This document shows positions 32,027 through 44,127 of a stretch of DNA of 64,000 nt, one piece after another. This stretch comes from Pelecanus crispus (taxonomy: Eukaryota > Chordata > Aves > Pelecaniformes > Pelecanidae), in contig NC_134648.1 of the NCBI RefSeq assembly GCF_030463565.1, forward strand, positions 13,805,806-13,869,805, in the 5' to 3' direction. The notes under the pieces were generated by a model that did not search any database, was not told the origin of the DNA, and was given only the letters and a program-made list of their open reading frames with translations. The translations under genes were made by a program, and so were the position numbers. How positions within the stretch are numbered: position 1 is the stretch's first letter; every line of letters starts with the position of its first letter.

Positions 32027-32618
32027 TGTGCTGGTTTTGGCTGGGGTAGAGTTAATTTTCTTCATAGTAGCTAATATGGGGCTGTGTTTTGGATTTGTGC
32101 TGAAAACAGTGTTGATAGCACAGGGATGTTTTCATTATTGCTGAGCAGTGCTTGCACAGAGTCAAGGCCTTTTCTGCTTCTCACCCCACCCCACCAGCAA
32201 GCAGGCTGGGGGTGCATGAGAAGCTGTGAGGGGACACAGCTGGGACAGCTGACCCCAACTGACCAAAGGGATATCCCAGACCATATGATGTCATGCTCAG
32301 CATATAAAGCTGGGGGAAGAAGAAGGAAGCGGGGGGGACATTTGGAGTGATGGCATTTGTCTTCCCAAGTAACCGTTACGCATGATGGAGCCCTGCTTTC
32401 CTGGAGATGGCTGAACACCTGCCTGCTGATGAGAAGTAGTCAATGAATTCCTTGTTTTGCTTTGCTTGTGTGCGTGGCTTTTGCTTTACCTATTAAACTT
32501 TATCTCAACCCATGAGTTTTCTCACTTTTACCCTTCTGATTCTCTCCCCCACCCCACAGTGGGGGAGTGAGTGAGTGGCTGTGTGGTGCTTAGTTGCCAG
32601 CTGGGGTTAAACCAGACA
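32027..32618 (+). mobile_element. Solo LTR, ERVL-like, copy 2
   Basis: A 592-base LTR starts TGTGCTGGTTTTGGCTGGGG and ends GGGGTTAAACCAGACA. It has a TATA box (TATAAA at 32,303-32,308) and an ATTAAA poly(A) signal near 32,490. It is very similar to copy 3 at 53.5 kb. The five bases on either side (GCATT and GTGTG) do not match, so no target-site duplication is visible. No retroviral genes are present. It is in sense orientation within the DENND2B intron. Confidence 0.9.
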
Positions 32619-34540
32619 GTGTGCTGATTAAATTAGCTGTAAAACGCCTTTTATTGACATAAACAGAGGTTAGCTCTGATACACGAGTTAGCACAGCAGA
32701 TGTTTCAGTTATCCTTAAACTTCGTTTTGACCAGGGAGTGGAGGAGACAAAGACCCTTTCTGCTTTCACAATTTCCTATCTTTATTTATGCATTCTCAGC
32801 TCTCTACAAAGCCTTAACCAGGCTAGATTCAAATAGAATGAAAAACGCTCTGGCTTTTTGTACAACCCTGCTGAGATTTTCTAAGTCACTTATGAGAGCT
32901 AGATGCTCATTTTCCATTAAAGTCAGTTTGAACCAGACACAAAAATCCTCAGTGTGGCTTTGGCCTAATTGTTTAACAATAAAACATCCACATGTTCCTC
33001 TTAGAGGGAACTCGGGATCTTCACATTAGGAATGTGATTAAGCAAAGCAAAGCTTTTGCAAGCAAAAGTCAGCAACTTATTGTTTCAATGTTTTCCTTGT
33101 ATTAAAGATACTCACATATGTCTGTATACATCTCTACTGAAACAGAGAAGTACCTCTTTCTTAAAATAATTTTACCTCAAATACCTGCTTTACTTTTGTT
33201 CTCAAACTCAGAAGAAAACAGCTTTGCTCTGTAATGTCAGTGTTTTTGTACTCTTATCCCTTGGATTTTTATCCACTCTGCGGAATAATCACCCATAAAG
33301 AAAAGCATGTTCATCTTTCTCCAAAAGAGAATAATTTCTTTTTCAGAAGCAACTACTATTAAGTACAATGTCTATAGAAAGACATAAATCCAGGTAAAGA
33401 GATACTAGCTTGCAAATCTCTTGTCTTGTTCCCTGCTTTGTTCTTCACTCATTCAGAGATCCTCTAAGTCATTCCATTACCTGCAACCTCAGTTTCTCTG
33501 TGCTTCTGTAAAGGGATAACTGATATCTCTCCATATATTGTGAGATCTGCACATTAAAGAAGCAAAAGTTACTAGATGTTTGTGTTCAGCTATTTGTTAC
33601 AACATGTACCTTTGCAGTTTGTTGCATTTCTTTCCTAACCTGGAAAATATGGATGGGCTGAAATTGCACTCTGAAGGCTGATGGCAGTTTTACTGTAAAG
33701 TTTCAGTGAGCAGAAGATTGAGGCTGAAAAGTGCGTGTGACTCGGGGAGCTCTGAACTTAGGAAGGCAGTACCTCGTGTTTGTTCTGCACTGACACCTCT
33801 AGCCAAGCAAAGAAAATGTGTTGACATTGGAAGGAGCTGCAGCTATGCTCCTTCGCCAAATATGAGGTGAAGCCCTGAAGGGAAGGAATAGCAATGATGT
33901 ATGACCCAGCAAAGAGTATTCAAGACTACTGCCTCGAAGTAGCTGGACCCTCCAGGGCATCTGAAAATTCGCCAACTGCCAGCTGGGCGCTCTTGTTAGA
34001 GGCTCAAAGCATATAGGTTTTATAGGCCTATTAAAGCAGGACTGTGCACAGGCACTGTTATGTTATTTTTTGTGATGCAGCAGAAATTCTGAATTTCCTT
34101 TTTCTCATCACATTTCCTATTGTCCAGTAATTGTAGCACCTATCAGGTTACACTTTCATTTAAACAAAATAGCACAAATATGTTTACAGTTAAACATGCC
34201 ACATAAATACCTTATTTTACTGCTTTATTAAATGTGTAACAAGCCTGTTTGGCAGCCACCTAATAAGAAATGGTGTATAGGTCTCTCTTGCACATTTACT
34301 GGGCTCTAAAGGTTTCAGGTTAAATTGGGTTTTAGATAACACTTTCTCTGAAAAACCTTTCAAATAACCTTATTTCTTTCTCAGTCCATTGGATTCTGTA
34401 TTTACATATGCTGCCTGCTTGAATTGCTAGAGCAGCTTCAGTCCCCTGAAGCAAATGTCACTGCAGCTTTTCCAAAATCCATTTTTGTACAGTGGAAACG
34501 GATTGCACTTGGGTCAATTTTTTTTTTTTTTTTTTTTTAG

Positions 34541-34577
34541 CTATGTGGATAAAATACAGAAGGAGGAGAATAAGCAG
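34541..34577 (+). other. Candidate 37-base microexon after a T21 tract
   Basis: A 21-base T run (34,518-34,538) followed by AG forms a strong acceptor shape. Thirty-seven bases later CAG then GTAACA forms a usable donor. One frame reads YVDKIQKEENKQ. T tracts next to AG occur by chance in 41 kb of AT-rich DNA, so this is weak. Confidence 0.15.
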
Positions 34578-37500
34578 GTAACAGGAGCCTTATTTACATC
34601 CTCAGCTGTGCTTTGGTTTCCATAGTGTCTTTTTACTCATGCTCAGTACCACAACTGTAAGTTTTTCTCCTGTCCCCTCTTGTTGTGGAAGGGATGCAGC
34701 CTGGGTAAGTGAGCTGCTCTCTTTTCCTCCCCCAGTAATTTTTCTAGTCCTTTTCTACATTCATGTAGACATTTCCACAGAGCTTGGATCATGAGCTGAG
34801 TTGGCTGATCTTTCATGACAGCACTTTATTGTATTTACCAAAAGTTTCTTTCAGTACCATATTAGATTTGTTTGTTACTCTGGAAACTCTCTCCTTTCCT
34901 TGTAAGCTGATGGTGGGAGATGGTTTAAACAAAAGGCCGGGCTGGGTGGCAATTTCTGACTCAGATGGGGAAAGAAGAAACACTAAAGGGACAGAAAGTG
35001 GTTTCAACTTGTGTATCGTGAGACCGAATGGAGGTCATTTTAGTATACTTGCCGCTTGTTTTCCTCAGTGCTGTTCTCTGGCCTGAGGGAATCACTTCTG
35101 CAAAGTCTCCTTGGTTTAGGCAGTTTGTGACCTGCCCCCTGGCCCCACAGCTGCTCCATCCTGAGGTGGTTTGGGCATGTCTTTACACTGGGCCAAATGC
35201 CAATTGCATATTTGGGACTGAAACCCCATCTGTTTTTTTTGAGACAGAAGAAAAATCCTGAAAATGTGTCTGGCTTATATTTTGTAAAGGATTTTGTTCA
35301 AAATAGGGGAAATCGAAGTTTAAACCTTGAACTGTATAAATACTCGAGTTATCTCAGCGAAATGCAAGTGCATTAAACTGCATGCGAACAGCATGATACT
35401 GTGTTTCTTTAGAAGAGGATAGTGAAGTACTGGAAAAAACTCCCACCAACGTGAAAATGAAGTTAGATCTTTCCAGTGGTTTTGGTTCCCATTTGGAAGC
35501 CTGAACCATTGATTGTTTTCTGTACTATGCTTAGTAGCAACAGCAAGTGAATTGAAAAGCAGGGACAAACATATTTTTTTCCATGGCTGATATTTAACAA
35601 GATCAGGGTTATATATCCTTCTCTATGGCTGAGTGATGCCCAGTTGTTGTCCACCTGGGAGTGCAGCTGTAAGAAAACCAGTGCCTTTAATACATTGGTT
35701 TTCTGCTCCATTTGTCTAGAAAGCAGCTCCTGGCAGACTGCTGCACTGCGAGGAGCATGCTCCTGGTTGGAATTTGCGATGACCACCTACAGTGCTTTTC
35801 CTTACTGTCTGACTGAATCTCGGTCTTTTCTGCAATGATGTTTGAAAGACTGATTAAGAAAAGTAGCCTGCATCCTACTCCCCTGCTTCTCAGCATATTT
35901 CTTACTTCACTGAATGTAAAAGGGTGAAAAAAAAATCCCAGTATGATAGTGTTTGACCCTTGCTTAAAGAAGAATGTATATTTCTCAGCAGGATTGGAAG
36001 CAGTGTGGAATATGCTTTTGAATTAAGACTAGTGGGTTTGGCAAAGCAAGGCGTGTGATGTGAAACTAGTTTTTGCAAGGTCCTTTAAGACTTTCTGACT
36101 AAACAGTTTCTCATGAGCTAAACAGTACTGGGAAAGGCTCGCTATGTGGGTAGGAGACCTCCCAAGAGCATGTTTGGTTCTGTGATTCAGCATATGGCAT
36201 CTGTCCCTGGAACAGAGAAGACATGCATCGGTGGTCCAGCAAGGCACTGAGGGTGCAGTCCTGTTGGAGACCATGGTTTTCAAATGGGATGTGGATCAGG
36301 TGCTGGACTTAAAGTGACTTAACACTTGTGCCTGTCTGCCTGAGGAGTTATTACATCTCTTAGATTTAAACAATTGTTCTAGGCACTCTGAGCTCACAGG
36401 AATGTAATAATGATTGCCCTGCAACATTAAAGTGTCATCTAAAGATAACACAAGCTCAGCCCACCAACACTATTAAACAACCATAAACAGTACAGATTAA
36501 GTTAGCCAGTAAATCAAACCAGGAAAAAACCTCCCTTTTACCCTTACCAGCCCCTACAGAGACTTGTTGCTTTTGACTCCTCCTTGGAAGATTACCAAAT
36601 TTGGAAACATGGGATATTTCTGACCAATTTGGCATCAAGCACAGGGTGCTATTTAAATTCTGGTTTGGTTAACTGCACTTTTGCTTCCACAAACTTCCCC
36701 TCTTGCTCTAAATGGATACAATAATATTTTTTCCTTTGTGTCCTCTATACTTCTGTGGCTTTATACTGTTAAATGAGTACTATGCTTTGCTCCAGACACA
36801 TCTGTGTTTCAGCAGTAGATGAAGCAATTTGTGTGAGTGCCACTTTTTACAGTTTATTTTTCAAAGGTGTTGCAAGGTTATTAATTGTTAAATGCTTTGA
36901 AATTCTTCCTTGAGGAATATCATATGACTTGGAGCAGTGTTTGAGTCAACGAAGTCATAAAGATATTTCTTGTATGTGTTTTGAAGTCTTCAGGTCATAT
37001 TTGTGCCAGTGCTAATACCTATCTCCAATACAGTGCTTTTCATCGCAATTCTCCAAAATGCTTTGCTAAGCTGATTGGAACCATTACTAGAGCTAATTGA
37101 AAGTTTTTGATTAAATGAAGCATGATTAAAATATGCTATTTTGATGGTGCTGAACACTTTGTGGAATTAAGTTGATGCTAGGAGAGCTTCCTAAGGAGCC
37201 AGAGTGGGCTAGAGGCCTAACTGAAACAGAAACAAACCCAGCATCTGCTTTTTATGGGAAAATGGACATATCGGCACAACTGTCTTATTGTGCAACACAC
37301 TTTTTTTTGTTTCATTCAAGCATTAAATAAAAGCAAAGAATGAAACTGTGAATATTGTAATGTCCTTGAATGGCTTTAGCCAGCATCTCCATTTTGTACA
37401 TTAAGAAATCAAAGCAGAGGGAAGTAAAATTACTTGCATGACTGGAGTTGCCTAATATGCCAGAGATGGAGCTGGGGTTTTGAGTCCTCCAGCCACAGAG

Positions 37501-40500
37501 CTACCTCTCTGGTACTCTACTGTAGTTTAACAAGGTAATTTCTTTACCACTTTTGCATAAGCACTATTATTTTCTTCCAGAAATTAAATTTACAGTTCCA
37601 AGCAAGGCGAAGTGTGTAGATAAATAATGACAGTGAATCTCTCCTGTTGAAAGAAAAGGGAAGATAGGTCTACCTTTAGCTTTAAATGCTTACACTATAA
37701 ATAAGAACAAAACATTAACTGTTTCACTGCTGATGTATTGCAACAGTTCCAGCTTTCTTGGATTATAATAGGAGTTTGGGAGCAGAGGTGGAACTGGAAT
37801 TAATTTTCTCAGATTATAAAAAATAAAATGGATTCTAGCTATTTCTCAGTACCTCTAACAATGTACCTGTTATGACACTACAGAATACTTGGCAGGAAAA
37901 TACTAAGATATATCTGTGGCAGGATGGATTTCATGTTGAAGTTTTTGGAAGTGACCGATCCAGCCAGGTAATGCTGTGCTGCCCCACTCTATCTTCTTTT
38001 AGGTCATTCTAAAAGGCAATGCTTACTCTGCATTGCTTGGCTGTTTATGAAGTGAAAACAAGGTACTGCCTTCAAGTCAGAAAAGGTCTTCCTCTAACAA
38101 ACAGCAGAGATTCAATGCCCCATTTATTGTCTTGACATTTTGTTTTAGCGTTCCAGTTTGCAGAGCAGTCTCCAGAGGTTTCTAAAGTATGCATGAATAA
38201 GAAAGAGAAATGCACTCCTATTTTCTTTTGGGAACGTTGGGGATTTTAGCTTGGAGACAGGCCTGGCTGTCTATCTAAACCCACCTCTCATTCCTGTTGG
38301 CATTGACAGCAATCCGGGTGGCATAGCACCCTTCTACCTCATCTTCTACTTTTCCTCGCATTTTGTCTCTATTCATACTTTCATTGCCCATGCCGTGCTC
38401 TTTGCTAACAAGTCCATGGCCTCCTCGGATGTCTTTTCCACTGGGTGACTTTTATTACCTTTATTCATATTCCAGTGTTGTCTACAAGCACCACTTAGTG
38501 ATTGAAGCCAGATTTCTTGGTCTTTCTACATGCATAAACTGTGTGTGTGTAAGCAATAACAAAGGTCCCTTTTTGATTGGGAAAAAGGCAGATATAAGAA
38601 ATGGACAGGAGGAGAAGAAATATATGTTAACCTTTATCCATTTATTGGTAGTATACTAAAAAGAGGTCAAATATGTCACCCTCTAATAATTCCCAAAGGT
38701 TGTGGGGTGACGGGGCTCTAAGCAGGTTTATGCAGCGCTGGTCTTAAAAAATGGGAATCTTCATCGCATATAGGAGAGAAGTTATGTTTATATCTCAGAA
38801 TATAAATGAGATGCTAACTTGAACAGCTTTGTAGCGTGGAATGTCTCCCTTCATAGCTTTACATAGTTCAGTGCTTCCCCTTCTTCATGTCTTCATGCCC
38901 AAAGAATGCAGACGAATAGCTGAAAAAGGTTTGTCTCTAGTGCTGTTAGGTCATTAAGGTTCTTGGCCAAAAAATATCCCTGACCTCCCTGGTCAGAGGA
39001 AACCACATCAACAGCAATAGTTTTAAGGAGCTTATAGCTAGTGTGTCTCCGCTGTTGTGTATGAGGTCTAAGGTCCCTGCAGGGATAGAGCAAAACCTGC
39101 TGTAACTCTTGTTCTCATCCTTAAGCATGTGTCCAATGAAAACCTTTATGCTTCATTTCATGCAAGGATAATGCCTGCAGAAGATAGAGAGACATTCTTC
39201 CTGTGTCTGTGTTTTTGTAAAACTTTAGGACACTGCCCATCAAAATCCTGAGAATGGAGGGTCTGTTGGCTTCTCCAAGCTGAAGAAATTCAGCTCTTTG
39301 AAGGAGCTGGACATCAGTTATGAAACTGTGTAATTGGCACTGAACTGATTGTACCACAAATTTTTGCCTTTCAAATTTCAGGGCAAACTACTTGCAACAA
39401 ATCCATGTATGTGGACATGAAGCATTTTCATTTCTCTATTGGGGAGCAGTCAGCACAGCTTTCTGCTATATGGCTAATACCTTCAGCAACTTTTCTCTGA
39501 ACTGGAGCTGCCCTGTGGCCTTGCAGCGCAAATGTGAACCTTTGACAAGTGTGATCAGAGAGACACTGTTTATGACAGACACTGGAAATGTTGTCAAGCT
39601 GGCATCAGCGGAGCACCTGAAAAGCTAGTACTTGATCAAGGAGAAGCATCAAGAGCCAAATCCCAGGATCTTGAGTTCCAGCCAGCAAACAAGAATTCTG
39701 CTGGAAGCAATAGAAAAATCTTGTGGAATATTCTGTATTCTGCCTGCATTACAGCGGGCTGTTTTCTGTATTTCTGAATATAATCAAATACCCTAAATCA
39801 CTAAGTTGATTGTGAAGAGGTTGATACGAAAACAGTGGTGGCATATGCCTTAACTCTCGGTTTCCTTGTAGTGGATGCTCCTGGTCCTTCACTGTTCTCA
39901 CTGATCTTTTGGAGCTGCCTCTGCATTTGTAGCTCACTGGGGTCTGCCCAAGTCATGTTTTAACCTCTGGGACCCAAAGCTTCTAACATTGGATTTGATG
40001 GCAAGAGGGCTCTAGGGGAACATCTTTTGAGTTCTTAAAAATTCTTCCGTTTTCTTGGTTGTGACACTCCCCTTTGTATACAGACCTCTTCCAAACTGCT
40101 CCAGTTTGATTTTTTTTTTTAAAATTGTTTTTCCCTTGTGTTTTCTGTCATCTTTCTTTTTGCCTTTGCCATCACATTCCTCTGAAGAATACTTTTATTG
40201 TGTCTCCACATCCTCCCATTTCAGTTCCCTCATGCACCTGCCCTAGTTTTTCTTGTGTTGTACTGTGAGCTGTTGGATTTTTTTTTTTTTAATTTTATCA
40301 AGAAAGTACTTGAATCTTATTGCTTCATTAGAAAAGCTCACAGTAGAGCACTTGATCCTGTTTCCATATGGAAGGTGGAACATACTGACTGTGTATAAAC
40401 TGAGCCCTTAGTGGAGATTCCTCTGACGATGGGAATCCTTTTCCATCGTCTCTCTGAGGAACCTGAGAAGAGATTACTCTACTTTGTACTCTAAGGTACA

Positions 40501-43500
40501 AAGAACATGTATCTTAAATCCAAATCAATGTGCAACTTGTATTATTTGAGAGTATAGTGCTTCACCCTTTCTGATAAAGAACCCATATATGGGGAGTTGA
40601 CATAATCTTCCTCAAATGGTTAATACCTGATCAGTTTCAGATAAAGTTTATGTTCTTGCAGTTATTGTTGTTCCTAGTTCCAACCTTTCTTGTGTTGTGA
40701 ACCTTGTGGGAAGGTTTGCTTGTGCGATAGGGCTGGGCTAATTTCACCACATCCAGAAACCTAATGATTTAAACTTCTGGATTCAGTTCCAAACAGCCTA
40801 CGTTCCCTTGTGTTCATTGCTGAGCATTGTTTTATGTATTTTCTTTATTATGTTAAAAACCTTTTGAATGTGGTCACCATTATGTACAAGTATCTGCAGA
40901 ACCTGGTATCCTTTGGGGAGACTGAGTTTTGGTTCTTTGAGCAAGCATGTAGTGTTGAAATGGAACAATGCAGACAGATGTTAGAGCCCCAAAAGTGTCC
41001 TCATGGAGGGAACATACAGGATCTCTCTTCTTCCTTCAGGTTTCCCTTCTGGTAACCTGGACTACCTGTGGCACTCTCAGGGCACCCATGCCAGCCCGCT
41101 TTTGCTCTTTATTATTATCTCTCGTATTGTCTTCACAAAGAACATGAGTGTGTCTTTTGTAGGCATGCGGACCAGAATGACCGCCAAAGCCTCGAGAGGC
41201 CAGTGTTGCTGAGCAAAGCCCCCTTTTTATCTTCTGGGGGGGAACCCCACGACCTATCCCTCCAAAACAGAATATGTAGACAACAACACTGCAAGAGCTT
41301 TTGCATGGCTATTTACAGAGACAACACATTTTGGAGGGAGGGGGGAATCAATGGTATACTTTACTGTGTACACTTTAGCCAGAAAATATAAAGTGTCCAG
41401 ATTTATGAAGGAACAATAAAACTCCCTGGCGTCTCATGAAACCATTGTGTGTAATGACATGTAATACCTGAACACAGTGTTTGAGCTGAAGTCTGCTGAA
41501 GTAAGAGACTGTCATGCTAATGGTTTGAGTAAGTAGACTTTGGGTAAAGCTATTGGGAAACAGCAATACTGCCTGAGACTTGGAGTGTAGTTTGTTTTCT
41601 TTTAATGAACAAGGCTTTTCTCCATGGCCTTTCTTTTGGAAAAAGCAGTATTTGCTATGCAGAATATGAATCACCGCAGATGGACTGGTTCATTGATTTT
41701 AAAGGTGTTGCCTCTTTACTTCCGTAAGCAAGTAAGATGTTGCTACTAGCTGAGATTGTTACACGCCTAACATATTTAATGAGATAAGTCCATTTTTTTT
41801 AGCAGAGGGATATTCTAATTAAAAGGTAGAGTTTGGATTCTGCATGTGCATGCTACTGCCAAGCACAGGAAAAGTAGTGAGGTTAGTACTCGTGTACTTT
41901 GCTAAGAGGCATGGGCTTCACTGACTTTTGGGGGTATCCCTATCTGAATTGGAAAAGAGGAAGGAAGATAACTTCTTTCTTTCTTCTTGAAATATAACCT
42001 GAATCATTGTGTCAAATGAAATATATTTTTTTAGTTTTGAAATTAAAGTCCAACTAAATTTCAAAGTGCAATTTTTGTTTTGAAATGAAATCTCAATACG
42101 CTTCATTTTAGAATATGTTGCAGAAAAACACATCCTTAATTATTTACATACAAAATATTTCAGTGCAGATTTTGTACCACCAAATCTTACTTTTTGATGA
42201 ACAAAGAGTTTAAAGCAATTCAACTTTCTTGAATATTCTTGTCCATTTTAACAGTCATGGAAACATCCAGATCATTTAGTCCCAATATCCTCTAGAACCT
42301 TCTGGCATAGTGATTTTTAAGGCAATCTCTGCTTTCTGAAAATTGAAACAAACAAAGAAACAATGCAAGTAGGTTATTTAAAAAGTAGAGAGCTGTATGT
42401 AAAATGGTACCTCTCCCAAACCAAAATTATCTATATCCAGAAACAGTATCTTCGTTTTCTGGTGGCATATAGTACAGGAAGCCACTATGTAGGTGCGTAT
42501 GCAGTTTATATAATTTTGAAAAAAACCCGCAGATTTGAAACTCACATAGGTAGTTTCTCTGTTGACCATATACCCCATTTCTGGCTTCTATTAGTTTCGC
42601 ATATCACTGCATCACTCTGCAGAACCTGCAATAACTTCTGAAAGTTCATACAGTGTACCCGATTATTGGTGTCTTTCTTTAGCAGAAATCAGCTCTCTGG
42701 ATTTATTTGTCCTTTACCTATGAACAGAAAAGAAAGAAAAATATTTTTTTTTTCCCCTTTGTTTGAAAGGATGGTGTGTAAAAAGGAGGAGTGAATCTTC
42801 AAGACCAAAACAGCTCCAAAACTGGACTCCAGTTTTCTGCCAGTGCCTCCTGCCAGTTACAGGCAGAGTAACATGAGGCCAGATTGCTCATAAGGATCGC
42901 TGTGTATCCTGAGGAAAGCTCTCTGTTGTAGTTCTAGTTTTGCTGTGGGGCTGCAAAGAAGCTCCCTGCCATGTTGCATTTAGTGAAAATGGCAGAAGCT
43001 TTTGGTAATTTTTTTCCTCAGGGATAGCAAACTTAAAATAAGTTTTTGGTTTTACCCTCCGGTTAGCTAGGAAAATCTGCATAGCTGAGAATCTTGCTGG
43101 GTGTGAATAATTGAATTTATGCATCCACCCTTTCTGTGAGCAGGAAATTGTATGTTTCTGTGATGCAGTATTTCTGTTCAAAGGAAAGATGCTAGCTTGC
43201 AAAAGTGCCTTTCCTGTTCACTTACATCTGTAAGCAAGGATATTTTCAAGTCCACATGAACCAGATCGGTATCTTACCCTGGAATTAATCACCAGGAAAA
43301 CCAGTGACCCAGTTCCCCAAGGCTGCTCTGATACCAGCATAGCTACTCCTTCTCAAGCTCCTCCATGGGTCAAAAGCAAGGTGCTGAATGCCTCTGGAAA
43401 AGATGTTCTGATACTTCTCCTTCCTCCAAAATTTACCTTTAATGCCAGCCCCCGCCCTGCTATCCTGTGATAGTTGTCCTAACCATGCTTCAGGGTTCAT

Positions 43501-43693
43501 CAGGCTAGGGAGGATGACTAGCAAATGGAAGCAGTGTAGTGTGTATGGTACTGTCCGGGAGCAGAGAGCAAGGGCTGTCTGGTGAGGAGGATAAGCCAGG
43601 AGCTGAGGACAGGCAGGACAGTGCCTTTGCTGACCACGGCGCAGTCCCACAGCACCCGAGTGGGGCCAGGTTGGTGACAGTGACAGGTTTCAC

Positions 43694-44127
43694 TGGCGGC
43701 CCAGTGATCGCTGGGCAGATGCAAAGGGAAGTAGCTGGGACCAAGTTCAATCCAGACAGCAAGTTGGGCCCAGCAAGGACAGGGCTGGGGGCGGGCGAAC
43801 ATGCAGCATGGCTCAGCCTGAGCTGAACCTGGGCTTCTGGGCCCTTGGGCAGCGGCTGTGTGGGTGCAGGTCCCAGGTCAGGCTGGGCAGGGCATTTAAG
43901 GGCTGTTGGTGCACTTGGGGCCCCGACTGCTGCTCTGATGTGGGCCGGACACTGACGTGCTGATGGCACGTGTTATTTACTACATAAGAAGTCCTCCTGG
44001 GCTCTGTGAGACAGCTCAGTGAATAAAGCGCTACTGAGTGCGAGTAAGGAGTGGTAGGGCTTCCTTTGTGGAAGCCAAATTGTGAGTTATGAGTGTACCC
44101 GAAGCCAAAGCAAGGGAGAGTCCAACA
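43694..44127 (+). mobile_element. Solo LTR with 6-bp target duplication (ERVK-like)
   Basis: A GC-rich 434-base block begins TGGCGGCCCAG, ends GTCCAACA and is flanked on both sides by TTTCAC (43,688-43,693 and 44,128-44,133). A TATA-like CATTTAAGGG lies about 195 bases in, and AATAAA is at 44,022-44,027, the spacing expected for U3, R and U5. The TG and CA ends plus a 6-bp duplication point to an ERVK (class II) insertion. It is unrelated to the other three LTRs. No internal retroviral sequence is present. I do not recognise the family. Confidence 0.6.

Noticed and set aside
32027..32618. Possible full-length endogenous retrovirus at the LTRs
   Set aside because: No second LTR in the same orientation at a plausible distance, and no gag, pol or env coding sequence nearby. 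These are solo LTRs.
43505..43969. A 154-codon proline/alanine-rich minus-strand frame
   Set aside because: It lies across the GC-rich solo LTR and its flank. The frame is compositional and has no retroviral protein similarity.
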